In this document: positions 1 through 6,953 of the stretch, one piece after another
Numbering within the stretch: the stretch's first letter is position 1
Layout: each line of letters starts with the position of its first letter
Notes under the pieces: model-generated
The model's input: only the letters and a program-made list of their open reading frames with translations
Database searches by the model: none
What the model was told of the DNA's origin: nothing
Assembly (NCBI GenBank): GCA_021804195.1
Contig: JAJZKJ010000009.1
Span: forward strand, 1-15,559
Direction: 5' to 3'
DNA length: 15,559 nt
Source: Acidobacteriota bacterium
GTDB lineage: Bacteria > Planctomycetota > Phycisphaerae > WQYP01 > JAJZKJ01
Position numbers and translations under genes: made by a program

Positions 1-2
1 GG

Positions 3-77
3 CTGCCGGGGGCGCATTTCAGCTTTGCCGATCACGATATTCGCATCGTGCGGCCGGGCCAGCCCTATCCGGGATAA
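3..77 (+). CDS. 3' end of an unidentified protein-coding gene
   Basis: An open frame enters from the left edge and stops at TAA (75-77). It gives 24 residues, including the stretch FSFADHDIRIVRPGQPYPG. Codon use looks like real coding sequence, and the stop is followed within 20 bases by a strong hairpin, as expected for a gene end. There is too little sequence to name a family. It converges on the minus-strand FecR-like gene that starts at 768 and ends at 151. Confidence 0.5.
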   Translation: MPGAHFSFADHDIRIVRPGQPYPG

Positions 78-85
78 TGCCCCAT

Positions 86-127
86 AAAAAAACCGGCCGG
101 GAAACTCCCGGCCGGCTGAATATTTTT
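86..127 (-). terminator. Intrinsic terminator of the downstream FecR-like gene, possibly bidirectional
   Basis: A 10-bp perfect stem (93-102 paired with 106-115) with a 3-base loop is followed on the minus strand by seven T (92-86). This is a textbook Rho-independent terminator about 35 bases past the stop at 151. On the plus strand the same hairpin is followed by TGAATATTTTT, so it may also stop the convergent gene ending at 77. It closely resembles the hairpin at 877-902. Confidence 0.85.
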
Positions 128-150
128 AGGAATGATTGCTGATGACCGGT

Positions 151-768
151 TTAGTACGAAGGGCTGGCCACGCAGCCGGAGCAGTTGGTGGCTTCATAGG
201 CAATAACACCCACCACGGCCGCCGCCGCGCCAATCACGCCAATGGCGACGGGCCAGCCAACGGTAGGGCTGCTGCTGCCCATGCCCATCCCGGCGCCAGC
301 GGTTTGAAAGCGCATGGCTTTTCCAGCCGCAATCGTATAAGTTTTACGTCCGCTCACAACGCGCAATGCGCCGCGATTGGCCGCCACATACAGCACGTCC
401 GCGGTTTGCACGACGGTAAAAACCCCGGGGGTCACCGGCGTAATGGTTTCCCGCGCCGTCCGCACCGCTTCCCGGCCCGAAACTTTAAGCGTGCCATAGC
501 TGAGCCGGATGGCGTTGGCTTGCAACTGGAACCGGCTGTTGGCGCCGGCCAGAACCGCCGCTCCCGGCACGGTCAGCCGCGCCCCGCCTTGCGCGCTCAC
601 CAGAATCGCATCTCCCGGCAATACGGCAGACCCGCTCACCACTGACTGGCCATTCAGACTGACCGTCCCGGCGAGAGGAGTGACCATTGCGGCGGGAGCC
701 GCGGATAAGGGCAGGCATGCCATCCCCCAGGCCAGGAGAGCCGCCATACTCAAACGCATCAAACGCAT
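151..768 (-). CDS. Exported FecR-like domain protein (paralogue A)
   Basis: A 205-residue protein. A Sec-type signal peptide (about residues 1-24, hydrophobic core AALLAWGMACLPL, cleavage near SAA/APA) leads into a FecR-like beta domain (about 29-157: a glycine-rich start, LPGDAI, ANSRF, YGTLKVSG, GKAMRFQT). A Gly/Met/Ser linker, a hydrophobic helix (about 173-190) and a short tail with C196-S-G-C199 and a terminal SPSY follow. There is no N-terminal cytoplasmic anti-sigma region as in true FecR, so a structural or ligand-binding envelope role is more likely than sigma control. The ATG at 768 was chosen because AAAGGAG lies 7 bases upstream and the start matches the paralogue; the longer frame to 966 would run through the upstream terminator. 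It is the downstream member of a tandem pair. The function is unknown. Confidence 0.85.
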   Translation of the reverse strand: MRLMRLSMAALLAWGMACLPLSAAPAAMVTPLAGTVSLNGQSVVSGSAVLPGDAILVSAQGGARLTVPGAAVLAGANSRFQLQANAIRLSYGTLKVSGREAVRTARETITPVTPGVFTVVQTADVLYVAANRGALRVVSGRKTYTIAAGKAMRFQTAGAGMGMGSSSPTVGWPVAIGVIGAAAAVVGVIAYEATNCSGCVASPSY

Positions 769-827
769 ATCCCGTCTCCTTTGTCGTCGTCCTGATATTT
801 CCCCATGGCTTGAGCAGGACTGCAAGC

Positions 828-855
828 AATATACCTGATTTCGCGCCAAATGCAA
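828..855 (-). promoter_or_regulatory. Candidate sigma-70 promoter of the FecR-like gene A
   Basis: Read on the minus strand, TTGCAT (855-850) is followed after 16 bases by TATATT (833-828). This would start transcription near 821 and give a leader of about 53 bases before the ATG at 768. It lies just past the terminator of the upstream paralogue, so gene A can be transcribed on its own. The call rests on hexamer match and position only. Confidence 0.5.
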
Positions 856-870
856 ATACAATTTTGGCAC

Positions 871-902
871 AAAAAAAACCGGCCTGGAATTCCAGGCCGG
901 TT
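871..902 (-). terminator. Intrinsic terminator of FecR-like gene B
   Basis: A perfect 22-base palindrome (879-900, with an EcoRI-type GAATTC at its centre), extended by AA/TT to 877-902, is followed on the minus strand by eight T (878-871, the first two also part of the stem). It lies 22 bases past the stop of gene B at 924. Flanking bases and stem ends resemble the terminator at 86-127, suggesting it was duplicated with the gene. Confidence 0.88.
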
Positions 903-923
903 GATATTCATGATGGCAATGAA

Positions 924-1550
924 TTAGAACGAGGGGCTGACTGACGCCGGAACGCAGTTGCTGCACTTGGTCGCCTCGTGCACCACCACGCCGGTGACTA
1001 CCGCGGCCGCGGCCGCGATGCCCACCACCGCCGCTACCGGCAAGCCCGAACTGCCCGAACCCGCCGCCGCCGGCGCGGTCTGGAAGCGCATGGCTTTTCC
1101 GGCCGCGATATTATAGCTCTTGCTGCCGGCCGTGACGCGGACCGCGCCACGATTGGCGGAAACATAGAGCACGCTGCTCAGCCGGGTCACGGTGAAGACA
1201 CCCGAAACCGCCGCCGGAGCGATGGTTTCCATTCCCGACTGAACCGCCTCGCGGCCCGACACCTTGAGGGTGCCGTAGTTGAGCCGGATGGCATTGGCCG
1301 CCAGCTTGAAGCGGCTGTTAGCGCCGGCCAGCACCGCTGTGCCCGGCAGCGTCAGACGGGCGCCCCCCTGGGCGCTGACGCGAATGGCATCGCCCGGCAG
1401 AACCGCCGAGCCATTCACGACCGACTGACCATTAAGACTGACAATTCCCGCCAGAGGAGTCACCATCGCCGCGGGTGCCGCGGACAAGGGCAGGCAAACC
1501 ATCCCCCACGCCAGGAGAGCAGCCAGATTCATTCGCACAAAACTACGCAT
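924..1550 (-). CDS. Exported FecR-like domain protein (paralogue B)
   Basis: A 208-residue paralogue of the gene that starts at 768. By eye the first ~100 residues differ at only about ten positions outside the extreme N-terminus; the second half is more divergent. The layout is the same: signal peptide (about 1-25, core LAALLAWGMVCLPL), FecR-like domain (about 30-159), Ala/Gly/Ser linker, hydrophobic helix (about 171-190), then C196-S-N-C199 and a terminal SPSF. The start at 1550 has AAAGGAGAC about 7 bases upstream in a context nearly identical to the paralogue; an earlier ATG at 1601 has no such site. It lies 163 bases after the upstream 180-residue gene and ends in its own terminator. The function is unknown; an exported envelope protein is the best inference. 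Confidence 0.85.
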   Translation of the reverse strand: MRSFVRMNLAALLAWGMVCLPLSAAPAAMVTPLAGIVSLNGQSVVNGSAVLPGDAIRVSAQGGARLTLPGTAVLAGANSRFKLAANAIRLNYGTLKVSGREAVQSGMETIAPAAVSGVFTVTRLSSVLYVSANRGAVRVTAGSKSYNIAAGKAMRFQTAPAAAGSGSSGLPVAAVVGIAAAAAVVTGVVVHEATKCSNCVPASVSPSF

Positions 1551-1713
1551 TCGGTAGTCTCCTTTGTCGTGTCCCGGTGTACTGACCTCTCCAGGACTCA
1601 CGGCTGTGACAGTAGCATAAACATGCCGCGAAACACAATAGTTTAATTTTTATTCCGATCCGCGCATTTCCTGATGCCTGCCCCTGGGATGAAGCTCGGA
1701 ATTCCAGTCCCTT
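1551..1713 (-). other. Intergenic leader of FecR-like gene B
   Basis: These 163 bases separate the 180-residue gene (stop 1714) from FecR-like gene B. There is no convincing terminator for the upstream gene. An AT-rich patch at about 1631-1653 interrupts otherwise GC-rich DNA and is the likely promoter site, but I found no hexamer pair with proper spacing. The ribosome binding site AAAGGAGAC lies at about 1557-1565. Confidence 0.4.
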
Positions 1714-2256
1714 TTAAGCATATTCCAGGCGCACCCAATCCCGCCCCATCTCCACCGATTTCACCCCGGCAGGCAGCTTGATCTGCAGGTTCTGTCCCCA
1801 TTGGGGATGCCGGGGCAGCACATATTCGCGCAAAATCAACTGCAGTAACCAACTGGATACCTGCCGTCCATCCAGCCCCACTTGACTCAACCGCAGCCGC
1901 GCCGCGGGCGCCCGGGCGCTGACCACCCGTGCGGCGGCGCTGATATGGTGGGGGCCGGCCAGCAATGCCGCAGCTAAAGTTTCCCATGTCCCGTGCGCAA
2001 GTCGTGGCAAAAGCGAAAAGTTCACCTCGGCCTGGCCTTGCACCCAGCCTGGCCGGCAGGCCAGTTGGATTCTAGTAACGGCCGCGGGCAAATGGCGGCG
2101 TCCCCATGGCGATGCCAGCCAGGCGTTGACTTCAAGCGCCGTCAACCGCACTGGACGATGCGGCCCGGCATGATGTTCATTCCATTGCACCTGGGCCAAT
2201 TTTCGCGCACATTCCCGGGCCAGAGCGGAAGTAGCAGTTTGCGCAGGCAACTTCAT
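1714..2256 (-). CDS. Conserved-looking 180-residue protein coupled to AsmA
   Basis: This 180-residue protein has no signal peptide or clear membrane helix and is not assignable to a named family from sequence alone. Visible traits are an N-terminal Arg/Lys-rich helix, a motif around LTALEVNAWLAS (38-49), a central stretch ending in SARAPAARLRLSQVGLDG (113-130), a long helix (131-147) and a C-terminal strand pattern LPAGVKSVEM..DWVRLEY. The pattern (strand, helix, then LP-G-V and a last strand) is loosely like lipid-binding DUF2993/TULIP-type proteins; that is a weak inference. The start at 2256 lies 5 bases after the asmA stop and has no Shine-Dalgarno, so it is probably read by translational coupling. 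Its job is likely linked to AsmA. Confidence 0.7.
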   Translation of the reverse strand: MKLPAQTATSALARECARKLAQVQWNEHHAGPHRPVRLTALEVNAWLASPWGRRHLPAAVTRIQLACRPGWVQGQAEVNFSLLPRLAHGTWETLAAALLAGPHHISAAARVVSARAPAARLRLSQVGLDGRQVSSWLLQLILREYVLPRHPQWGQNLQIKLPAGVKSVEMGRDWVRLEYA

Positions 2257-2261
2257 GATAT

Positions 2262-4784
2262 TTAGGAATGCTGTTTTTTTGCCGCGGATGCCGGCCGGGA
2301 CTGTGGCTTTCGCACGCCCGCCGGAGTGACTGGCGCATGCGCCAGAGTCAAGCCGCGGCCAGCCGGGCTGATGAAATGCAAACGCCAGCCATTTGTCCGC
2401 GACCAGCCGCCCGTGCCGCGCCAGATGCCGCGAGGCCACTCCGGGGTGGGCCGCTTATTTTCTGCTCTCGTCAAAATGGGAAGCCATTGCAGTTGATGTA
2501 ATTGAATTCGGCCGGGACTGGCATTGAAAGACGCCGTGATTAATCGGGTGGGTGGAATTGGCAATGGACTCTGACCGGACCGCAAGCTCCAGCGTGGCAG
2601 TTGCGGCGCGCGTATCACCGCCATGCCGCTCATATTCCAACCCAGTGCAGGATCGCAGCCGCGAAGATCCGCTCGCAGCGGGCCTGACCAGTATCCGGAC
2701 AGCCCGAAACCGGGCCACAGCCGGCGCAAGGGAAGACTGGCGGCCTGGGCCTGCCATTCACAGCCGGAGCGATTCCAGATCCCCGTGCCGGTCAGCACTC
2801 CCTGCTGGACAAATACCTGGGCGCTGGTCCAGTTCCAGCGATCGGGCTGCATCTCCACCATCGCGCGAACCCGCAGCCGCGCGTGCCGCCAGCGCAGATC
2901 GCCCAGGTTCAAACTGGCGGTAATGCGATGCGGCGAAAATCGAGGCGGTTCAAAGCCGGAGCCGCGCAGCCACGATTGCAATCCATGCCGGTGCCGCAAT
3001 CCCAGCAAGCTCGCCCATTGAGTCCAGTCGCCCTGCGTGGAGTCAAGGCGCAAACGCAGCGACCCATCTGGATTTTTTCTCAGAAAAACACGCCAATTCA
3101 ATTTTTGCTGCCGGCCCTGCAGACGCATCCAGGCGGTTTGGGATTGATAGCGAACCTCTGCCTGTTGCAGAGGAATCGGCCGGATTCTCCCCGGCCAGCG
3201 CCAATACGCGGAGCGCAGCCGCACTCGCCCGCTCCATTGCGGATGGCGGAAGTCGCGCCAGCCAGCCCGCAGCCAGGCTTGAGCCTGAACGGTGCCTCGT
3301 AAGCCGCCGAGCCAGGCCGGTGGCGCGGTTAAAAGCCGCTGCAAGGCTCTCCACTGGCGGCTTGCCATGGCGGAGGTCGCAAGATGAATTTGATAAATCC
3401 GGGGCGTCAGCCAGGCGCTGATGCGAGCCGAGGCTGGAGCATGGCCGGGAAGGACGATTTTGACCGGGGTCTGCGGCAACCGCCAAATCTGAGGGTCTAT
3501 CTGCCACGTTACGGCCCGCGCGGCCTGAATTTTCATGCCCGGCGATGACCAGGCAGCATGGTATAGGCGCAAGGTGCTGTTCTTTTGCCAGTGCGGAGCG
3601 CGGCTTCGCCAATCGAGATCCCCCTCCAGCCAGCCCTGGGGTTGAAAAGACGACAGGCCGGATTTGCAGATGGCGGCCAAAGGCAACAGATCCGCCAGCT
3701 TCACCTTCCGCAAACGCAAATTCCAGTGAGGACGTGCTTGATGCAGCACATGCGCGATGCGGCCTGAAAGTTGCAGCCCCGGTATGGAATCCAAACTTGC
3801 CCGTTGGAGCGTGAACCGGTCCTGCCGGGTGCTGTAAGCAGCTTGAAACTGGATGCGCGGGCGCCAGCTGGTGGGCAGTAAATCCAGCCGGTGCAAGCTC
3901 TGGCCTGCGATTTGGCCCTGGATTTGAAAATCCTTGCCGTTGCCGCTCAACCGCAATTGCGCGTTGAACAGGCCGTCCAGTGATCCTTCATGCCCCAGCC
4001 AGAATGCGGAAAATGGCGCTATATATGTTTGTTCCAGTTGTGCCCGCAATAGAAACGGCAGGCGCCGCCAGGGCGCCGGGCCGGTTTGCCACCAGCCCTG
4101 AACCATGACCTGGCCTAAATCATGTAAATTCAGATCGGTGCGGGCCGGCACAAACCGCATGCTGAAGGTCCAGCGTCCGCCCGATTGCCCAATATCGGCA
4201 TGAACCCGGCGCAGATAAAACGGCGTCTCCGCGCCGTTCAAATTAAAGTTAATCCGCCCCTGGCGTATTTTCAAAAAAGGAAAGGGCAGCCGGGCCGGCT
4301 TCCGGCGTGAAACGGCGCGTCGTTCCAGCGCGGGAATGCGGCGCGCGGAGCGATCCACCAGTGCGGCCAGATTCCAGCGCCGCTGGCGCGAACGCGCCAG
4401 ATTTAAATTGGGGCGATCGAGCTCGATGCTGGAAAATTCAAATCGGCCCTTCCATAAAGCCGCCAACCGCAAGGTTGCCGTCGCTTCCGCCGCGCGGATG
4501 ATGGGCTGGTATCCATAGGCGGGGTCATCGGCGACTTGCAGTTGATCCAGCTCAAATCCCGGCCAGGGAATTAATACCAGATGCACCGATTGCGCCTGCA
4601 CCGAACGGCCCAGCGCGGCCCGCAGCGCGGCCAGAATTCTGCCCCGGCCCTTGACTAAAGTAAAAAATGGAGCGGAAAAGCCCAGCAGAATGAGGGCGGT
4701 GATCGCCCCCAGGCACCAGCGCCAAAACCGCCGGTGAGCCTTGACCGGCGCTGGGGTCCCGGCATCTATGCTCTGCCCTGCCAT
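2262..4784 (-). CDS. AsmA-family envelope protein
   Basis: An 840-residue AsmA-like protein. A basic N-terminus is followed by one membrane helix (about 22-44) and then a large periplasmic region rich in beta strands and Trp/Arg. Diagnostic AsmA N-terminal features are visible: ALGRSV (57-62), LIPWPGFEL (71-79), DDPAYG (86-91), and the block ELDRPNLNLAR...RWNL (121-139). AsmA-like proteins are inner-membrane-anchored repeated beta-groove proteins linked to phospholipid transport and outer-membrane homeostasis; that role is family knowledge, not shown here. The gene starts 8 bases after the lepB stop with only a weak GGTAGG site upstream and is followed 5 bases later by the 180-residue gene, so the three look like one operon. 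The C-terminal tail is basic (KKQHS). Confidence 0.85.
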   Translation of the reverse strand: MAGQSIDAGTPAPVKAHRRFWRWCLGAITALILLGFSAPFFTLVKGRGRILAALRAALGRSVQAQSVHLVLIPWPGFELDQLQVADDPAYGYQPIIRAAEATATLRLAALWKGRFEFSSIELDRPNLNLARSRQRRWNLAALVDRSARRIPALERRAVSRRKPARLPFPFLKIRQGRINFNLNGAETPFYLRRVHADIGQSGGRWTFSMRFVPARTDLNLHDLGQVMVQGWWQTGPAPWRRLPFLLRAQLEQTYIAPFSAFWLGHEGSLDGLFNAQLRLSGNGKDFQIQGQIAGQSLHRLDLLPTSWRPRIQFQAAYSTRQDRFTLQRASLDSIPGLQLSGRIAHVLHQARPHWNLRLRKVKLADLLPLAAICKSGLSSFQPQGWLEGDLDWRSRAPHWQKNSTLRLYHAAWSSPGMKIQAARAVTWQIDPQIWRLPQTPVKIVLPGHAPASARISAWLTPRIYQIHLATSAMASRQWRALQRLLTAPPAWLGGLRGTVQAQAWLRAGWRDFRHPQWSGRVRLRSAYWRWPGRIRPIPLQQAEVRYQSQTAWMRLQGRQQKLNWRVFLRKNPDGSLRLRLDSTQGDWTQWASLLGLRHRHGLQSWLRGSGFEPPRFSPHRITASLNLGDLRWRHARLRVRAMVEMQPDRWNWTSAQVFVQQGVLTGTGIWNRSGCEWQAQAASLPLRRLWPGFGLSGYWSGPLRADLRGCDPALGWNMSGMAVIRAPQLPRWSLRSGQSPLPIPPTRLITASFNASPGRIQLHQLQWLPILTRAENKRPTPEWPRGIWRGTGGWSRTNGWRLHFISPAGRGLTLAHAPVTPAGVRKPQSRPASAAKKQHS

Positions 4785-4792
4785 GGCACGGC

Positions 4793-5596
4793 CTACCGCA
4801 CCAGATGAAAGGTACGCAGCCAGCGGGTGCGTACCGGGAAATGAATCAGGGTCGAAAAGAATGAGCGCATCCGCTGACCCATATTCGCGTAGCCATTGTC
4901 GCGCTCGTGCGCCCGGTAGGACCAGTAAACTATCACCGGACGGCCGATGAGATTGCGGTCGGGAACAAAGCCCCAGTAGCGCGAATCATAGGAAATATCG
5001 CGATTGTCGCCCATGACGAAAAAATGGCCGGGCGGCACCACCAGCCAGCCATGATGAACGTACTGGGCATACGTGGCCGTCCACTGCGGTGTCGCTCCGT
5101 AAGGCAGTCCCTGGGTGGGAAAATCATCCCGGCCCGGGTCAATGCCCGGCTGGTGAATGGCATAGGGCTCTTTGAGCGCCACCCCATTGCGATACACCAC
5201 CTTATTCACTAATCGAATCCGGTCGCCGGGCAGCCCGATCACCCGCTTGACCAGATGCAGATCCGGCTGCACCACCGACATAAAGACCACAATATCGCCA
5301 TGCCGCAGCCTGCGATACGGCACGATGCCATGCATGTAGCGGGCAGCCGGCGCGAATCTGATGCGGTCCACCAGCACATGGTCGCCAATCTTGAGCGTCT
5401 TCTCCATCGAGCCCGAAGGAATCTCGAACGCCTGCACGTTGAAGGTAATGATGAATAATGCAGTCACCAGGGTCGGCGCCCAGATGCGGACAAAGTTTTC
5501 CGCCAGCGGACGCACGGGTTTGGCCGCGGGTTTAAGCGTGGATGCGGCCGTCTGAGATGCATTTTTTTTCGGCAAGACCAGCTTCCTCCGCCGCAT
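4793..5596 (-). CDS. lepB: Signal peptidase I
   Basis: Membrane serine protease (267 residues) that removes Sec and Tat signal peptides. One membrane helix (about 36-54) precedes the catalytic box PSGSM with nucleophile Ser63. The general base is Lys117 in LVKRVIG. GDNRD (196-200) and SRYWGFVP (205-212) form the usual C-terminal family boxes. There is one N-terminal helix with a 35-residue Lys/Ala-rich cytoplasmic leader, rather than the two helices of E. coli LepB. The ATG at 5596 has a poor local site; AAGGAGAC lies 19 bases upstream, and a TTG at residue 8 behind CGGAGGAAG is an alternative start. It probably heads an operon with asmA and the 180-residue gene. Confidence 0.95.
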   Translation of the reverse strand: MRRRKLVLPKKNASQTAASTLKPAAKPVRPLAENFVRIWAPTLVTALFIITFNVQAFEIPSGSMEKTLKIGDHVLVDRIRFAPAARYMHGIVPYRRLRHGDIVVFMSVVQPDLHLVKRVIGLPGDRIRLVNKVVYRNGVALKEPYAIHQPGIDPGRDDFPTQGLPYGATPQWTATYAQYVHHGWLVVPPGHFFVMGDNRDISYDSRYWGFVPDRNLIGRPVIVYWSYRAHERDNGYANMGQRMRSFFSTLIHFPVRTRWLRTFHLVR

Positions 5597-5714
5597 CGGG
5601 AAAAATAGACCGAGTCTCCTTGCGGCTGAGTTTAGTTTAGCCGATCAGCAGGCGCCGGGAACTTACCTGCTCAATGATATGGAGGGGTGCGGCGGGTGCG
5701 CTGGGCGCACGGTG
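5597..5714 (-). other. Intergenic leader of lepB
   Basis: These 118 bases lie between the CxH/CxxC gene (stop 5715) and lepB. They hold a small hairpin (5696-5701 with 5705-5710, loop TGG) with no T-run after it, so it is not a convincing terminator. A weak minus-strand TAAACT box lies near 5632-5637. The ribosome binding site AAGGAG lies near 5617-5622. No strong promoter is visible. Confidence 0.35.
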
Positions 5715-5918
5715 TCAGGCCGCATCACGCTTCGGCGCAACCGCCGGAACGCGCTCCCGGCTGAGATGCATGCGGCTCCAGTCGTACCAGAACTCGCGTC
5801 CGCAATCGAGACAGGTTACATGCGGCATTTCATTCAATACCTGCTCGGGCCGCGCGCGCGGGCTCATGGGAAAGCTCAGGCGCGCATGCCGGCAGCCACG
5901 CCAAATGAAACCCAGCAT
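5715..5918 (-). CDS. Small CxH/CxxC zinc-binding-like protein
   Basis: A 67-residue protein with two potential metal half-sites: C9-R-H11 and C36-L-D-C39, followed by GREFWYDWSRM. The arrangement suggests a one-zinc ribbon with a CxH first knuckle and a CxxC second knuckle. The CLDCG-x-x-F-x-YDW pattern fits small uncharacterised proteins I associate with Acidobacteriota (recall, not a search). It lies 44 bases downstream of the anti-sigma gene on the same strand and may be part of that operon. No good Shine-Dalgarno precedes the ATG at 5918. The tail beyond residue 52 is Arg/Ala-rich and probably unstructured. The function is unknown; nucleic-acid or protein binding is possible. Confidence 0.7.
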   Translation of the reverse strand: MLGFIWRGCRHARLSFPMSPRARPEQVLNEMPHVTCLDCGREFWYDWSRMHLSRERVPAVAPKRDAA

Positions 5919-5962
5919 CGTGCAGCTTGATGCAAACAGTGCGGCAAAAGTTTTCTGGAGCT

Positions 5963-6220
5963 TCAGGACCGCGAGGCCAGCCGCGATGGATTACCCCGGG
6001 ACTGAATCGTGCGCATCACTTTGTCATGCAGCGCCGCCGGCAAGGGGCCGGTTCCAGCCGCATCCCGGCGAAACCAGGCGATCGTGTCCCGGCAGCTCTC
6101 TAAAATGCGCTGGCATTCCGCACATTTGCGGATATGATCGCGGCATTCGGCGCAGGGCTTGCCGGTTAAGTCCCCATCCAAAAATTCGCTCATTCGCATT
6201 TGAAATTGCCGGCAGTTCAT
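5963..6220 (-). CDS. Zinc-finger anti-sigma factor (ZAS/zf-HC2 type)
   Basis: An 85-residue protein with the ZAS signature: Cys3 near the N-terminus, LDGDL (14-18), and H29-x3-C33-x2-C36. It ends in a helical segment (IAWFRR) and a basic tail. Such proteins bind the cognate ECF sigma factor and often release it on redox or envelope stress. No membrane helix is present, so it would be cytoplasmic. Its ATG overlaps the sigma stop as ATGA (6217-6220), with GAGGAG about 10 bases upstream inside the sigma gene, the standard layout of a translationally coupled sigma/anti-sigma pair. Two extra cysteines (23 and 26) could add a second metal or redox site. Confidence 0.88.
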   Translation of the reverse strand: MNCRQFQMRMSEFLDGDLTGKPCAECRDHIRKCAECQRILESCRDTIAWFRRDAAGTGPLPAALHDKVMRTIQSRGNPSRLASRS

Positions 6221-6897
6221 GTGACTGGCTTCTCCTCACGATTTTCCCCGGCATGAGATGCTAAGGGGCCGGCCGGAACGCGGTCAAAATAGGGAGCTAG
6301 CAATTCCCGCAGCTTCAAACGCGCCCGCAACAACCGGGATTTTACCGCCGGCACGCTGAGATGCAGAATATCGGCGGTTTCCTGATTCGATAGCTCTTCG
6401 ATGTCGCGCAGTTGGAACACCATGCGATAGGGCGCCGCCAGGCCGGCAATGCCGCGATTGAGCACCGCGGCCATTTCTTCAGCGGCAAATTGCTGTTCCG
6501 GATTCGACCTCCAATCCCGGAGCTCCAGCGGCGCGGTTGCTCCAGATTCGGTTTCACCCGTGATCGAAACCATGCTCCGGCGTTTCTGCCGGCGCAGCCG
6601 CATCAAGCCCTGGTTGACTGTGATCCGGACCAGCCAGGTGTAAAAATGAGATTCACCATGAAATTGATAGAGCTTGCGGTAGGCGTTTAGAAACGCTTCC
6701 TGCAGCACATCTTCAGCATCCTGGGCGTTCCCGGTGATCCGTTCGGCCAAACGATAGATACGGCTTTCGTGCCGCCGCACCAGAATGTCGAAGGCATGCA
6801 AGTCTCCCTGCTGCGCGGCGGCCACCAACTCGGCATCCGGATCGGCTGAAATTTCCAGCTTGTGGGCTTGTGTGGCCATGGCGGTCTCTGTCATCAT
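6217..6897 (-). CDS. ECF-type RNA polymerase sigma factor (RpoE-like)
   Basis: A 226-residue sigma-70 family factor with only regions 2 and 4. Region 2 (about 36-103) contains the DAEDVLQEAFLNAYRKL segment and an FYTWLVRITVN helix. Region 4 (about 148-200) holds the helix-turn-helix with EELSNQETADILHLSVPAVKSRL. It would direct RNA polymerase to a stress regulon, held off by the anti-sigma protein from the overlapping downstream gene. The start is uncertain: ATG at 6897, 6894 or 6879. None has a good Shine-Dalgarno, although GAGGAGGG lies farther up at 6936-6943. The gene is divergent from the PD-(D/E)XK-like gene at 6997. I see no clear ECF-type autoregulated promoter upstream. Confidence 0.92.
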   Translation of the reverse strand: MMTETAMATQAHKLEISADPDAELVAAAQQGDLHAFDILVRRHESRIYRLAERITGNAQDAEDVLQEAFLNAYRKLYQFHGESHFYTWLVRITVNQGLMRLRRQKRRSMVSITGETESGATAPLELRDWRSNPEQQFAAEEMAAVLNRGIAGLAAPYRMVFQLRDIEELSNQETADILHLSVPAVKSRLLRARLKLRELLAPYFDRVPAGPLASHAGENREEKPVT

Positions 6898-6953
6898 GAT
6901 GCGTTTTTCGGGCCGGGAATTTCAAGCCACGGCGACCCTCCTCTTTTGCGGGG

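Noticed and set aside
769..966. Upstream extension of FecR-like gene A to a Met at 966
   Set aside because: It would translate through the terminator of gene B and the candidate promoter. The paralogue and the ribosome binding site both support the start at 768.
978..1646. 222-residue plus-strand frame opposite FecR-like gene B
   Set aside because: Antisense to a gene with clear signal peptide and domain; the translation is Arg/His-rich low-information sequence typical of GC-rich shadow frames.
5655..5700. GGGAACTT box resembling an ECF sigma -35 element
   Set aside because: It lies on the plus strand, facing away from lepB, with no plus-strand gene to serve.
5696..5710. Small hairpin after the CxH/CxxC gene
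   Set aside because: Only 6 bp with a 3-base loop and no following T-run, so I do not call it a terminator.
6713..6925. 70-residue minus-strand frame starting at TTG 6925 behind GAGGAGGG
   Set aside because: It overlaps the sigma gene in another frame and is basic, low-information sequence. The ribosome binding site is notable, but this frame is not convincing.
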